Notes: a model not told the origin generated them from the letters alone. Shown: positions 1-12,392, counted from the first letter of the stretch. The stretch: 64,000 bases of DNA from Portulaca oleracea (GCA_029582165.1 CM055872.1:31098761-31162760), one strand, 5' to 3'. Numbers and translations are program-made.

Positions 1-831
1 TGAACTATGCATGTATGTGGTTTATACTAGCTATTATATGTTATCTTTAAAAGATTTATGTTTAAATTTCTTTACGTTTTTTTTTCAAATTAAATTATGT
101 CGTGATTAGTAAAGTTTTAAATTTTTGATGTGATACTCGTATTATTTTCCCGTTATTAGCATGTACGGTATTAATATAGCGAGTTCTATTGATCTTTCCT
201 TTGTTTAAAATGCTCAAATTTTGGCTATGAGTGAGGGTTTGTCACCCTTGATGTGTGTGAGTTTTCCATAGGGTTTCGATGTCGAAAATTCGAGTTTTAT
301 TGTTACCTATATATTTGGTTATCAAAGAAAATGTTTAATTTGAAAAGTTAAATTGTTTATGTGAGAAATTGTATTAGTTTATGTGTAATTTGAACTTGGT
401 TGTGTTAGGGGAATGAAGGGGAATATATTTTACCCTAGTAGACTGTTTAGAGACCCAAGTTAGAGTTCTGGGATAGCGGGGTTAAAGTAGGACCGAAAAA
501 CCCCGAGCTAAAGATAGGTCAGTTTGGACAGATTTTATGAGTCGTACGATATCGGTCACCATTTATTGTGTAGTAAATATTTAGCCCTACCGTATGGTCT
601 GGAAATACCTTAGGATGTTAGCTTTCATAGGAATTTTGCGGGTCGGGATTTGGAGGAATATATTCTGAGTTACGACCCAAATAACGCACCTAGATCAGAA
701 CTGGACAGGTTCTGTAATTGGCTGTTTTTGAGGACCTTAGAGGGTGTTTTGGGTCTCGGAATCAACATAAGAGTTTTAGTAGACATCCCGAGGTTTCGAG
801 AAAGTAAATGTTAAAATTTCGGGCTGTTACA
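1..831 (-). mobile_element. LTR-like repeat, terminus at 831 (partial)
   Basis: This is non-coding DNA that ends with an inverted LTR-type terminus at 831; read on the minus strand it starts TGTAACAGCCCGAAATTTT, typical of many plant Ty3/gypsy LTRs. The stretch around 600-800 resembles, in inverted orientation, 22200-22560 of this window. Both contain a block reading GTAGACATCCCGAGGTTT and another reading TTAGCTTTCATAGGAATTTTGCG. The left end lies outside the window, so it cannot be told whether this is a solo LTR or part of an element. No coding sequence is visible. Confidence 0.5.
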
Positions 832-1144
832 AGTAGGCTCAAATTTTTGCCTATTTCAAAATCTTCGTCTCTTTATCCAATGCATTAGACCAATTTAATA
901 GAACAATACTCTGAAAAAGACTAACTAAAGACCCTACATAAGAGTAAAAAAATATTACGAATTGAGAGACTAATTTTATTTTATGTAAACAAAATAAGAA
1001 TTGGAATAGAAATCAATCAAATTGGAGCTTACAATCGACAATAAGGATTGATGGCAGTCCCCTAAAGAAGTGGAGGCTAGGCATAGGCGTATCTCAGGGA
1101 GCAAGTGGACACCGTAAAAAAAGTCTCAAATAAATTGGAGCAAG
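832..1144. other. Non-coding flank of the LINE, partly duplicated on its other side
   Basis: No gene is seen here. The part from about 1024 to 1130 (GAGCTTACAATCGACAATAA, then GAGCAAGTGGA and a run of A) recurs in the same orientation at 12391-12480, just beyond the LINE. The LINE therefore sits between two diverged copies of a roughly 100-bp segment. Confidence 0.5.
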
Positions 1145-1328
1145 TCCCAAATAAATCATGTTTAGGTATTTCAATATCTTCCAACTAGCATATCCCTCCT
1201 AACTTTCTCTCTAGGGTTTCGAGCCGTCACTAACACCGCCCTACGTAGAGATCTGGTGAGGGTTGTTTCTTCGCCAAGGGGCGAGTATCCATAGAATCCG
1301 ACGCAATGATTCTCTCTCATAACACACA

Positions 1329-2670
1329 ATGGATTCCCTTCTGGTGAATTAGTGGAAAGAATTACGCCTGACTGAAGATGAAGGGAAAGTCGTGGACTGT
1401 TCCAGTACGGACGCTGAAAATTTTGCATCAAAGGCGGCAATGGCCCTAGTGGGAAAAGTTCTGACATCAAAACCGTTTAGGATGTCTGGTTTTTTCGCGT
1501 TTCTCATGCAAGCTTGGAAAGTCAAGAAGAACTTTGGCATTCGGGGGTTGGGAGAAAACATATTTATCTTCCAGTTCTTCTCTTTGGAGGATAAAAAGCG
1601 GGTGCAAAACGGAGGACCATGGATCTTTGACAAACAACTAGTACTCCTGTCCGATGTACAAGAGAAGGCTACGCTATCGGAGATTGAGATAAAACAGGCT
1701 AGTTTCTGGGTCAGAGGCTATGAACTTCCACTGGGAAAAATATCCAAACAGACAGCGGAAGCACTGACGAAGAACTTTGGAGGTATGCAGGATTATAAGG
1801 AGGACGATGATTTAGGGTGGAGCCGATATGTGGTCTTCAAAGTTAGAGTCGGTATCGATGATCCCTTACCACGAGGGGCAGTAGTCAATTTTGGTGCGAT
1901 AGGAACGACATGGATACCTTCAAATATAATAAACTCCCAAACTTTTGTTATAAGTGTGAGCGCTTAAGGCATGTGGAGGAAGACTGTGATGCACAAGATG
2001 AAGATGAAGTGAAAGGGCAATACGGAGATTGGCTACGAGCTTCTCCGGTTACGTTCCGCAACCGAAAAATAAGGCATAGGGGAAGAGAGGACAAACCCTG
2101 GGGGACTGATGGAGCAGGTGGAGAGGAGGGGGGAGGCGAATGCCGAAAGCTTGTGGGGGTTGAACGAAACGGGGTGTTAGCGCGTAAATCCCTAAAGGAA
2201 ATCCTGGAAGCAGCGAACTCCGGAAAAAAATATAGCACCTCCGGATCACGAGTCGAAGGCGGAAAAGGGGAGAAATAAGTCACCTCCAAACCCCTAGAAA
2301 CCTCTAATGGGACAGACAATATAAGAGGGGAGCTTGGCAGGGAAGGGCAAAAACCAGGCTACCGACAGCACCATTGGAGGGACCAAAATCAACAGGAGTA
2401 AAGGAGAGAGATAAGGGGAAAGGAGTGGTCTTGGAGACGGATAAGGGAGATCAACGAGAGGGAGGAGAACCAAAAGCAACCAAAGCCTCGTGGAAGAGAT
2501 TGAATGTAAGACGGTCATCTAAGGAAACAGGAGTGACAGTAGGGTCAGGTGTAAGACTGGGAAAGCGAAGGGTTGAGGATATTGTGGAGCTGGACGGAAT
2601 GCAACTCACAGAGGTGGAAATGTGTGAAAAGAGAAGCAAAACACAAGACGTGGAGATGGTAGACTACTAG
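1329..2670 (+). pseudogene. LINE ORF1, nucleic-acid-binding protein, broken
   Basis: ORF1 of plant L1 elements encodes the RNA-binding protein of the retrotransposition particle. Reading starts at ATG 1329 and meets a TAG stop at 1350 after seven codons, then runs open to 1967. This part holds the DUF4283 domain, with motifs NGGPWIFDKQLVLL and FWVRGYELPLG. A frameshift near 1905 moves the frame; the next open stretch (to 2278) has the zinc knuckle FCYKCERLRHVEEDC, a CX2CX4HX4C type. A second frameshift leads to a basic tail (2374-2670) with KRRVEDIVELDGMQL, resembling the C-terminal end of ORF1 in this group. At least one nonsense change and two frameshifts make it a pseudogene. Confidence 0.85.
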
Positions 2671-2711
2671 GGATCGGAGGGGGTGGGCGAAAACTACCCT
2701 TGCTGGGAGCA

Positions 2712-5183
2712 ATGAAAATTCTCAGCTACAACTGCCGAGGGTTAGGGAGCCCTGAGGCAGTTTCGTCACTCCGACAGTTAGTCCGGAAGATCTCCCCAAA
2801 AGTCCTCTTCCTAATAGAGACGAAACGCTTCCCGCAAAAAATGGAGATTGTGCAAATAAAATGTGATATGACCGGATGCATCGCAACAGAACCAAAACGG
2901 AAAGCAGGGGGGTTTGCTTTACTATGGAAAAAGGGGGTAGAAGTATCCTTGAGGACTTTTTCTAATCACCATATTGATGGGTTGTTGGAGACAGCAGGGT
3001 AACAATGGAGAATGACAAGTTTCTATGGTTGGACTGAAACGGGGAAGAAAAAGAAGTCATGGGAGCTGCTGGATTTTCTATGAAGCGAAAGTGACGAACC
3101 ATGGGTAATCTTCGGGGATTTTAATGGAGTATTGTTTCCAAATGAGAAGAAAGGGGGGAGGAACTTTGATTATGTCATGGCAGCAGGTTTTCTAAATACT
3201 ATGGGAGAAATGGCAGCTGCATGACATGGGAGCATCAAGCTATCATTTTACGGGGAGCAATAGGAGGGAGGAAGAGGAACATATGGAGGAAAGACTTGAC
3301 CGCTTCTTATACAACGAAAAGTGGGCCGATTTGAGGCCCATGGCGAAGGCCCAAAATCTTATTTGGGAAGGATCAGATCACTTGCCAATCTGCCTCGACC
3401 TAAGCCCGCCGAACATGAGACCAATGAAAGAAAGGGGGAAGTCCCGAAAATTTGAAGCTTACTAAACTAAAGAAGGTGATTTCAAAGAGGTTGTCCAATA
3501 GGCTTGGGCTGAAAATACTGGGCTCACAAACATCCCAATGGGCCGACTGATGGATGTGGGTGGCAACTTATAGAATGGACTGATGAGCATTTTGGCTGTA
3601 TTTTGGATAAGCCCAGGGAGCTGAGGAACAAATTCATAGAACTATGCAAAGCCGACTCAACCAAACAGAACCTGGACAGGCTCCGAGAGGTGGAAATGGA
3701 GCTCTTGAAGGCGGAACACCGTGTTGAATGCTACTGGGCCCAAAGAGCCCACCATAAGGTTCTAACTAACGGAGACCTAAACACAACCTATTTCCATGCC
3801 CGAGTCAAACTATGGGGAAGGAGGAAGCAAATCACCAAAATGCAAGGAGCCGATGGATGCACCTACACTAACCATAAGCTATCCAAGAGATAGTGGTTGA
3901 TTTTTATAAGAACCTATTCACTTTGAGCAAGCCTAATCTGGAGGGAGTGCGTTTCCCGGAGCTAAGGGGAAGAATCACAGAGGAACACCAGGTAGCTCTT
4001 ACACGCCCGTCTACAAAGGAAGAAGTCACCACCTCATTAAAACAGATGGCTCCCTTGAAGGCTCCTGGGCCGGATGGCTTTTGTGCCCTTTTTTTTTTCT
4101 AAAGATATTGGGACGTGGTGGGGGAGGATATAAGCAACCAGGCGACAAACATATTGAATGGAGACAACATGCCAGACAAACTGAATCAGAAGGTGGTTTC
4201 CTTGATCTCCAAGACATTAGAACCGAAAGATATGAAGGACCTTCGCCCCATTGCATTGTGCAATGTGGTATACAAACTGATTTCGAAGACAATCTCTAAT
4301 AGACTCAAACCCATCTTGGATAGTATAGTGGACGAGAAACAGTCAGCTTTCATCTCGGGAAGACTGATCTCGAACAATGTGATGATAACTTTTGAAGTTT
4401 TTCACTTTCTCAAGAAGAAAAAGCAAGGCTGACGAGGATGGGTAGCAGTGAAACCTGACATGAGCAAGGCTTACGATCAGATGGAATGAAAGTTCTTGAA
4501 GGTGGTGATGGAGGAATGTGGGTTTTCGGACAGAGCAGCGGAACTCATTATGAAGTGTACTGAAACGATTACGTACTCCTTCAATATCAACGGGAAGCAA
4601 GTGGGAAGAGTAATTCCAGAGCGAGGTCTAAGGCAAGGTGACCCCACATCACCATACCTTTTCCTGCTAGTGGTGGAAGGTCTGAGTACACTCATGGCAT
4701 GTGAGGCGGAGGAAGGGAGAATTCATGGCTAGAAGATTTGTAGGAGAGCCCTTGCGATCACCCATCTTCTATTTGCCGATGATACCTTATTCTTCCCAAG
4801 GGCCTGTACCGAAGAGATCGAGGCATTGAAGAAAGTCTTGAAGCATTATGAGGAACTTTCGAGACAACAGATTAATCTAGATAAATCTGAGGTATTCTTC
4901 AGTGCAAACCTTGAAGAGGAAGTAAAATTGCGTATTCAAGATGCGATGAACATGAAGGAAATGCCACACCATAAGAAATACCTCAAGCAACCCATTATAG
5001 TGGGGAGATCAAAGAAGCTTATTTTTGCAGACCTCCAAAAGAGAATGTGGGAAAGACTAAATGGGTGGAAAGAAAAACTCATTTCTCAAGCGGGGAGAGA
5101 AGTCTTAATCAAGGCAGTCATACAAGAAATCCCTACATATGCTATGAGCTTCTTCAAACTGCCGACCCATTTCTATGAGGAGG
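2712..5183 (+). pseudogene. LINE ORF2, 5' part: endonuclease and reverse transcriptase
   Basis: ORF2 supplies the nicking endonuclease and the reverse transcriptase for target-primed integration. It starts at ATG 2712. The AP-type endonuclease begins MKILSYNCRGLG, includes PWVIFGDFNGVL near 3100 and ends with SDHLPICLDL near 3380. The reverse transcriptase follows: LKAPGPDGF near 4060, DLRPIALCNVVYKLISK near 4240, GLRQGDPTSPYLF near 4625, and the catalytic FADD at 4772-4783. Stops at 3000, 3081 and 3222, others near 4430, 4485 and 4729, and several frameshifts inactivate it. The frame is cut at 5183 by the 5-bp target duplication and LTR of a Ty3/gypsy element. It resumes at 10225 with the same protein. 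Confidence 0.88.
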
Positions 5184-5188
5184 CCCGG

Positions 5189-6623
5189 TGATGTATCATG
5201 GGATCACGAGTATGGTTGATCAATTACACATCATAGGGGAGACGTGCAAACGATCTAAGAGTGGGAGGCTTCACGTGAAATTGAGGCTAGGGTTACGGTA
5301 GTTCACGTGAGGTAAGGGAAAAAGTGAGAGGGAATTTCGCCGTGAGAGCTTTTGTGGTTTCAAGATTCAAGAAGGGTTGAATCTTGAACGGGAAAAAGGT
5401 TGATTCTTGGATGGTGAAAGGGGAGGGTTTGACGTGAAGGATGGGAGAGAATGAGGGGAGTGGCGTGAGAATTAGAGGGAGATTGAGAGTTGAGTGGTTG
5501 TTGGAGGAGAGAGAAAGTTGTTATGAGTTTGTTATGGAAAGAGGGAAGTTGGTGAGCTATTTTGTGAGAGGGGAAAACGAGGTGGACGAATTTTGTGGAG
5601 TATCGAGGGGAGAAAGGTGGCGTTGGATTGACGGTGAGATGGGGGTAGAGATTATCTTCTATTAGATAGAAAGATAATTAGGGATAGAGCTAGGTTTCCT
5701 ACTTGATTGAATCCACAAGAAGGACAACCTAGGGTTTCTTGATCTAGACCGCAACCTAGGATCAAGTTCTTCCTAAACCACTTGGGTACCAAACCAAGAT
5801 ACAATAGAAGAGGGGTGAGGTTTATCCAAACACTCAGGGGGTAAGCTCAAAGCTTGATTCATATTTCTCAACTGATGTGTCAATTGATTACAAACCTAGG
5901 CTATTTATACTAGGAGAGTCCTTAGGGGACTAGAACTCCTCTGCTTGGCGTGCAAGCCATACTAATTAGACTAGGATTCTCCTACTTGGCGTGCAAGCCA
6001 AGGAATCCTAACTCTAGACGCCTAATCTATACTACTCTCCCTCGGATTAGGATTCCTTATCCTAAGGGGAGCTTGTTACATCAATCTTATCCTAATAGGT
6101 TTAGGCTTTCCTAATCCAAGATGGATTAGTTACAAAATATGCCAACCTTATCCAGGATAGCTAATTTTGGCGCCAAAAGACTCTTCCACACGCCACACAT
6201 ACACACTCATACCTCCTAGAACATTCTAGAACACCTTAGAACATTCTAGACTAATCTAGACTCTTAATAAAATAAATCACACCAAAATAATTAAAAGCTA
6301 TAAAAATAAAATTACATCCAAAGATCAAATGTTAATTTCGCTTGGACCCTTGATCTTGGACGTGGGCTTTGGACGTGTAGTTGGGCTTCACCTAGGATGT
6401 TTGGACATCCTCTTGAAATAAGAAGCACACCATGTGAATGGGTCTTTGTATTTCTACTTTGTATCCTCCTTCTTTGATCCATCTTTTATAAATGATTCGA
6501 TTCTTACTTATTGGGCCTGAATTGGACGAAGTCCTTTGATGAAGGACCCTATATGTATGATGGATCTTCAACGGGGCCTTCTTGATTGGGCCTACGGGAA
6601 TAAGCGTGGGCTGATTTCCATCA
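5189..6623 (-). repeat. 3' LTR of the Ty3/gypsy element
   Basis: This 1435-bp LTR matches 8801-10219. On the minus strand it begins TGATGGAAATCAG and ends ATACATCA, so the TG...CA ends are kept. An open frame of 74 codons at 5441-5665 recurs as a 70-codon frame at 9053-9265; its duplication with the LTR makes a real gene unlikely. Confidence 0.92.
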
Positions 6624-6777
6624 TTCCCCCCTTGTCGAAAGAAGTTTGTCCTCAAACTTGGAGGTTCAAGTCTAAAGACTTCAATGGACCCAATAATGAC
6701 CTTCATGTGAATCAGGACCTTCACGTGAACCATGGTTGCTTCAATAATCTCCACGTGAATCAGTGCCTTCACGTGAA

Positions 6778-8604
6778 CTATGACCCCTTCGATAGATTGA
6801 CATTCGTTATCCTCCATGAACCTTGGGTCCCAAAGGTGAGACCAAGGCTAGATAGATCTCTAGTATTCTTCGTTTGTTGCCAGGAACTCGACGGACTGAA
6901 AGAGATCTTATTACTATATAAGCGGAGTTGGCTCCCATTATCTTCCATGAATCTAGGATCACCGAACTTCTCCCTGTAATAAGCTAAGGGGCGATCCTCC
7001 TGAGATAGAACAGCTCCAATACCAACTCCAGAAGCATCACACTTGACCTCGAACTTCTTGTCAAAGCTACCTAGGGCAAGGACAGGTGCGGTGCAGAGTT
7101 TCTCCTTGATGATGTCGAACACTTGCTGAGCTGCTGGCGTCCATGATAGCTTCCTATACTTCCATAATTCGGCCATAGGTCGTAGAATAGTGCTGAAATT
7201 CCTCACAATTCTTCCATAGAAAAAAACCAAGCCGGGGAAGCTTCGAACATCTTGCTTACTAGTTGGAGTAGGCCACTTCCTGATAGCTTTGTCTTTATCT
7301 TCATCACCCTTGATCACTTCAGTCGAAAGGTCATAGCCAAGAGAGACTATGTTGATGAAGAAGCAACACTTGGACAGTTTACCATGCGGCCTCACGTGAG
7401 TGAAGGTCTCCAAAACAGATTGGAGGTGAAAGATGTGACCTTTCTCACTCTTGCTATTCACAAGTATATCATCAAAGTAGATAACAATACACTTGCTAAT
7501 AAGGGACTTCAAAACCTGAGTCAGCAATCTCATAAAAAGTGAGGGAGCATCAGTTAGATCAAAAAGCTTGACTAACCACTCATGGAGATCTCCTTTAGTT
7601 TTGATAGTAGTGTCCCCTTTTTGAATCTGAATCTGATTGTACCCACTTTGTAGATTAATCTTTGGAAGAACGTTGGTACCATAAGACTCATCCACTAGAT
7701 CTTCAATTCTAGGAAACCTGTACTTGATAGGACTCTTGCTAATGCACAGACTTTGGTTTCCTTCTTCTCTTGGAACCAAAAGGGTAGGGACGGCGCATGG
7801 ACTGAGATTTTCCCTAATCAGACCCTTTGCCTGAAGATCATCAGCTTGCTTTTGAACCGTTGGAGATTCACTAGGGTTCTCGTGAGTTGTCTTCTCATGA
7901 ATCACGACAGGTCTAGGGACCAAATCAGCTTGAACATCACGTTGGGATGGGTGGGTGACGAGTGGATGACTCTTTTCGAGACTAGGGTTCTCGTTGGAGG
8001 AATTTTCATGGCTAGGTTTTGTGTTTGGGTTTAAGGGAGCGATCTCCTTATGCTCACTAAACTCAGGGTGTTCAGTGGTCATAGAAGTGATGGGATTTGG
8101 ATCACTCTCTTTGGGTGGGGATGGGTTGGCTATTTTTAGTGGAGCTAGGGTGATTTTCTTGTTGTTGAGCCTGAAAGTGTAGGTATTGGCTCTTCCATCA
8201 TGTATCACGCTCCTGTCAAATAACCACGGTCTTCCCAACAAAAGATGACAAGCATCCATAGGCAATATATCACACCAAATAGAATCTTGATAGTTCTTGC
8301 CAATGGAAAAGCTTACCAAGCATCGATGAGTAACTTGTAGTCCTTCACCCTGATTGAGCCATTGGATGGTGTAGGGCTTGGGATGTGGACTGGTTTCCAG
8401 CTGAAGTTTGTCCACCAAAGTCGTTGAAGCCACATTGGTGCACCTTCCTCCATCAACGAGTATGGAGCAGACCTTTCCTTTGATGGTGCAGCGAGACTGA
8501 AAGATAGCCTCTCGTTGTTGTTGATCTTCTGGGACAATCGAACTGCTGAGGATCCTCCTCATGAAGAGCAATTCGTGTGCCATGGAAGGGGTTGGAACGT
8601 CCAT
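6778..8604 (-). pseudogene. Ty3/gypsy pol fragment: protease, reverse transcriptase, RNase H
   Basis: This open frame of 608 codons begins with a retropepsin-like domain (ILVDGGRCTNVAST; the DGG form of the catalytic triad is common in plant gypsy elements, with DMC-type GRPWLFDR near residue 125). A linker rich in E, N, P and S follows. The reverse transcriptase has LVPREEGNQSLC, INLQSGYNQIQI and the catalytic VIYFDDILVNSKSEK near residue 370. RNase H follows, with FEVKCDASGVGIGAVLSQ near residue 520. The RT is shortened between LVPREEG and INLQSGYNQ, and homology stops soon after the RNase H start (REKFGDPRF). No integrase or chromodomain is present. The family is clearly Ty3/gypsy, probably chromovirus-like; the lineage is not certain. 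The first in-frame Met was taken, but the true polyprotein would have begun in a gag that is now deleted. Confidence 0.88.
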
Positions 8605-8782
8605 CTGACGTTGGGTAGGGATGGGTAATGTGTTTAGGCTGTTTGTGGAGTTTAGGGTTGCAGGTTCGTACTGAAGGTTTGAAAGTTATGTGTTTGGATT
8701 GCAGGTTAACCCTGTGGATTATCATGTTAGGCTTTTGGATTAGAAGGTTACGTGTTTGGTTTACACTCAACCTCAACCTAGA

Positions 8783-8794
8783 GCTCTAATACCA
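8783..8794 (-). promoter_or_regulatory. Primer-binding site of the Ty3/gypsy element
   Basis: On the minus strand this reads TGGTATTAGAGC, six bases inside the 5' LTR edge at 8801. It differs at one base from the usual initiator tRNA-Met site TGGTATCAGAGC. It fixes the element's orientation. Confidence 0.85.
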
Positions 8795-8800
8795 AAATTA

Positions 8801-10219
8801 TGATGTATAATGGGATCAAGAGTATGGTTGATCAATTACACATCATAGGGGAGACGTGCAAACGATCTAAGAGTGGGGAGGCTTCACGTGAAATTGAGGC
8901 TAGGGTTAGGGTAGTTCACGTGAGGTAAGGGAAAAAGTGAGAGGGAATTTTGCCGTGAGGGCTTTTGTGGTTTCAAGATTCAAGAAGGGCTGAATCTTGA
9001 ACGGGAAAAAGTTGATTCTTGGATGGTGAAAGGGGAGGGTTTGACGTGAAGGATGGGAGAGAATGAGGGGAGTGGCGTGAGAATTGGAGGGAGATTGAGA
9101 GTTGAGAGGTTGTTGGAGGAGAGAGAAAGTTGTTATGAGTTTGTTATGGAGAGAGGGAAGTTGGTGAGCTATTTTGTGAGAGGGGAAAAGGAGGTGGACG
9201 AATTTTGTGGAGTATGGAGGAGAGAAAGGTGGCGTTGGATTGAGGGTGAGATTATCTTCTATTAGATAGAAAGATAATTAGGGATAGAGCTAGGTTTCCC
9301 ACTTGAATCTACAAGAAGGACAACCTAGGGTTTCTTGATCTAGACCGCAACCTAGGATCAAGTTCTTCCTAAACCACTTGGGTACCAAACCAAGATACAA
9401 TAGAAGAGGGGTGACGTTTATCCAAACACTCGGGGGGTAAGCTCAAAGCTTGATTCATATTTCTCAACTGATGTGTCAATTGATTACAAGCCTAGGCTAT
9501 TTATACTAGGAGAGTCCTTAGGGGACTAGAACTCCTCAGCTTGGCGTGCAAGCCATACTAATTAGACTAGGATTCTCCTACTTGGCGTGCAAGCCAAGGA
9601 ATCCTAACTCTAGACGCCTAATCTATACTACTCTCCGTCGGATTAGGATTCCTTATCCTAAGGGGAGCTTGTTACATCAATCTTATCCTAATAGGTTTAG
9701 GCTTTCCTAATCCAAGATGGATTAGTTACAAAATAAGCCAACCTTATCTAGGATAGCTAATCTTGGCGGCAAACGACTCTTCCACACACCACACACACAC
9801 ACTCATACCTTCTAGAACATTCTAGAACACCTTAGAACATTCTAGACAAATCTAGACTCCTAATAAAATAAATCACACCAAAATAATTAAAAACTATAAA
9901 AATAAAATTACATCCAAAGATCAAATGTTAAATTCGCTTGGACCCTTGATCTTGGACGTGGGCTTTGGACGTGTAGTTGGGCTTCACCTAGGATGTTTGG
10001 ACATCCTCTTGAAATAAGAAGCACACCATGTAAATGGGTCTTTTTATTTCTACTTTGTATCCTCCTTCCTTGATCCATCTTTTATAAATGATTCGATTCT
10101 TACTTATTGGGCTTGAAATGGACGAAGTCCTTTGATGAAGGACCCTATATGTATGATGGATCTTCAACGGGGCCTTCTTGATTGGGCCTACGGGAATAAG
10201 CGTGGGCTGATTTCCATGA
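8801..10219 (-). repeat. 5' LTR of the Ty3/gypsy element
   Basis: This 1419-bp LTR is nearly identical to 5189-6623, with small indels and point changes, which points to an insertion much younger than the decay of the LINE around it. The outer end reads TCATGG on the minus strand instead of TGATGG, a single change from the canonical TG end. Confidence 0.92.
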
Positions 10220-10224
10220 CCCGG

Positions 10225-11646
10225 AAAATAACAAGCAAGTATTGGTGGGGATCTGGAGTGGCGAGGCCTTCACTGGATCAACTGGGATCGAATGTGTCAA
10301 CCCAAAGGCGCAGGTGGGCTAGGCTTTAGGGATATGGAACAATTCAATGTGGCTTTGCTTGCCCGCCAAGATTGGCGGCTTCTAACGCTGCCTAATTCAC
10401 TCGCGGGGAGAGTCATGAGAGCCGGATACTATCGTAGAGGAGACATCATTACGACAAAGATAACGTTCGATCCAAGTTTCGTTTGGAGAAGCATTCTAGA
10501 GGGGCGAGAGCTATTACTAAAAGGGTTGGGGTGGATGATTGGGAATGGAGAAAAAGTACAGATTTGGCGAGACAAATGGGTTGACAAGGGCCAAATTTTT
10601 TTGACTGGAGTTGCACCGGAAGGAAAGGAGCATTGGAGAGTAGAAGAACTTATGGAGACAGGAACTCCTCGGCAGTGGGATAGAATAAAAGTGACCCAAA
10701 ATTTCGAAAAGAATGTAGCAGAGGCTATCCTGACCATACCACTCCCAGCGACAGAGAGAGAGGACCAGGTAGCTATACACCAAATTAGGGGAATACACTG
10801 TCCGAAGGGTTACCATCTAGCCGGAGTACAGGAGCTTCAATCATCCTCAGAGGGTAATGGCAAGAATGAATGGAGCAGACTTTGGAATATCACATCCCAC
10901 CCTAGAGTCAAAAATTTTATGTGGCGGTTGATGACAAACATTCTCCCCAGCAATGGCAACCTACGAAGGAAACACTGCACTTTGTCGGCGCTTTGCGCCA
11001 TTTGTGGCACAAAGGAGGAAAATTTAAAGCACATCTTCTGGGAGTGCAAGAGGGTGAGAGAAGTCTGGAGACACCTGGGATTAAAGGAGATCTTAGAGAC
11101 ACAAGAGGGGGAGGTGAAAGAATGGTTTTACAGGATTTTGGTCACCATGAAAGAACAGGAAATCTCTGTAATTTACCATATCCTATGGAGCATTTGGTGG
11201 GCAAGGAATGACTTCATACACGACAAAACGGGGCTAGACGCCTCGTTTGTGGCAGAACGGGCAACATGGTCTTCGTTGGAGGATTTCAAGCATATGTTAA
11301 AGATAGACAAGAGGAACCCAACGAGAACCTAACAAATTGGAGAGGCATGGAAGGTTGTGTGAAAATCAACTGCGATGCCGCCATAGATAAAGAAGGGGGG
11401 AAGGTGGTTGTGCGGTACATGGCGAGAACAGAGCAGGGAGCTTTCATTTGGGCAGCTGGGCAAAGGTATGAGGGGAGATGGGAGGTTGAATTAGCTGAAA
11501 TTAAAGATGTCCAACTAGCGATTGAGATGGGAATTGCAACGAACACGGGCGGGGCTGTCATTAAAACTGATGCGCAGACAGTTTTTCGGAAAATCAAGAA
11601 AGGGACTTGGTTTGGGGACGATACAAACACATTTACCAAGATGTGA
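10225..11646 (+). pseudogene. LINE ORF2, 3' part: zf-RVT and RNase H
   Basis: This continues the LINE ORF2 after the gypsy insertion. It starts KITSKYWWGSG (frame change near 10290) and CQPKGAGGLGFRDME, the conserved C-terminal part of plant L1 reverse transcriptases. It then gives a long open frame to 11332 with the zf-RVT domain: SRLWNITSHPRVKNFMWRL near 10880 and CAICGTKEENLKHIFWEC near 10990-11045. A frameshift near 11300 leads to a type-I RNase H-like domain (KINCDAAIDKEGG near 11360; VELAEIKDVQLAIEMG near 11490). The frame stops at 11646. RNase H at the C terminus is typical of the plant L1 group. Confidence 0.88.
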
Positions 11647-11781
11647 AGGAGGAGATGTGTAAGGCAAATTTCCAGGATATCCTTTGGACGAGCAGAAGAG
11701 GAACCGAGGTAGCCCACAGAATGGCATAATGGTGTTTGAGATCTGCAGAAAGCCATGTCTAGGAATAACCTCACCCCCGAC

Positions 11782-12262
11782 TAGACCTGTCAATTCGGTT
11801 GGGCGGGCGGTTTCGGGTCGGTCGTATATCGGGTTCGGGTAAATACGGGTCGGGTATATTTCGGGTTCGGGAAAATACGGGCGGTGTATTTCAGTTTCGG
11901 GTCAACTCAACGGGTTATGATTGCGACCATTTTCCGCTTTTCCTTTTAAAAAAAATGGTCTCTAAATACTACTTTTTGTACAAAATACATAATAAAATAT
12001 GATTATCTTCTAGTAACGATAGATTATTGTAACTATTTTAACTTAAACTAGAGAAATAACAAATAAATAAGTTGTGCTTATAGTTTAACGTTAAAAATTA
12101 CAAATTCTAATAAAGTTGAACTTAAAAAATTAATTTTTCGGGTCAAACGGGCGGGTCGGGTTTGACCCACTAATTTTCGGGTTCGGTATAATTCGGGTTT
12201 AGTTAAAAAAATCGTGTTCAAAACCCAGAAATTTCGGGTCGGGTCAGAAACTGCCAGGTCTA
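11782..12262. mobile_element. hAT-like MITE in the LINE 3' UTR
   Basis: This 481-bp element has terminal inverted repeats TAGACCTGTCA and TAGACCTGGCA. It is flanked by 8-bp near-duplicates, CCCCCGAC at 11774-11781 and CCCTTGAC at 12263-12270 (6 of 8 match). Both ends are rich in CGGGTCGGGT-type repeats that pair with each other. An 8-bp target duplication suggests a hAT origin. No transposase is encoded. Confidence 0.7.
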
Positions 12263-12392
12263 CCCTTGACCTTTTTAATTGATGTAACCCCTTTTAGGAT
12301 TGATTTCTGTCCTCCTTTTGTAACAAAAAAAAAAAAAAACTAAACAATGTTTACACAAACATTAACCTAAAAAAAAATTCCCAAATAAATCA

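Larger units (their letters stand above)
5189..10219 (-). mobile_element. Ty3/gypsy LTR retrotransposon inserted in the LINE, internally deleted
   Basis: Two direct repeats of about 1.4 kb (5189-6623 and 8801-10219) flank a short internal region of about 2.2 kb, and 5-bp target duplications CCCGG lie outside at 5184-5188 and 10220-10224. Orientation is minus: a primer-binding site reading TGGTATTAGAGC (complement of 8783-8794; one mismatch to the common initiator-tRNA-Met site) lies beside the right LTR, and a purine tract AAGGGGGGAA (complement of 6624-6633) abuts the left LTR. The internal region encodes protease, RT and RNase H remnants only; gag and integrase are missing, so it could only have moved in trans. 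It splits LINE ORF2 exactly, between EEAR and KITSKYWWG. Confidence 0.92.
1159..12378 (+). mobile_element. L1-type LINE, complete but degenerate, with nested insertions
   Basis: This is a non-LTR retrotransposon bounded by a perfect 14-bp target-site duplication, TCCCAAATAAATCA, at 1145-1158 and 12379-12392. It has an A-rich 3' end. The order is 5' UTR, ORF1 (DUF4283 and zinc knuckle), ORF2 (endonuclease, reverse transcriptase, zf-RVT, RNase H) and 3' UTR, as usual for plant L1 elements. It is interrupted by a Ty3/gypsy element (5189-10219) and a hAT-like MITE (11782-12262); without these it is about 5.7 kb, a normal full length. Both ORFs carry stops and frameshifts, so it is dead. The intact target duplication shows that it is one insertion event and not a set of fragments. 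Confidence 0.88.

Noticed and set aside
5441..5665. Gene in the gypsy LTR, repeated at 9053-9265
   Set aside because: It recurs only because the LTRs are duplicates; purine-rich DNA gives a Glu/Arg/Gly-rich frame without a domain.
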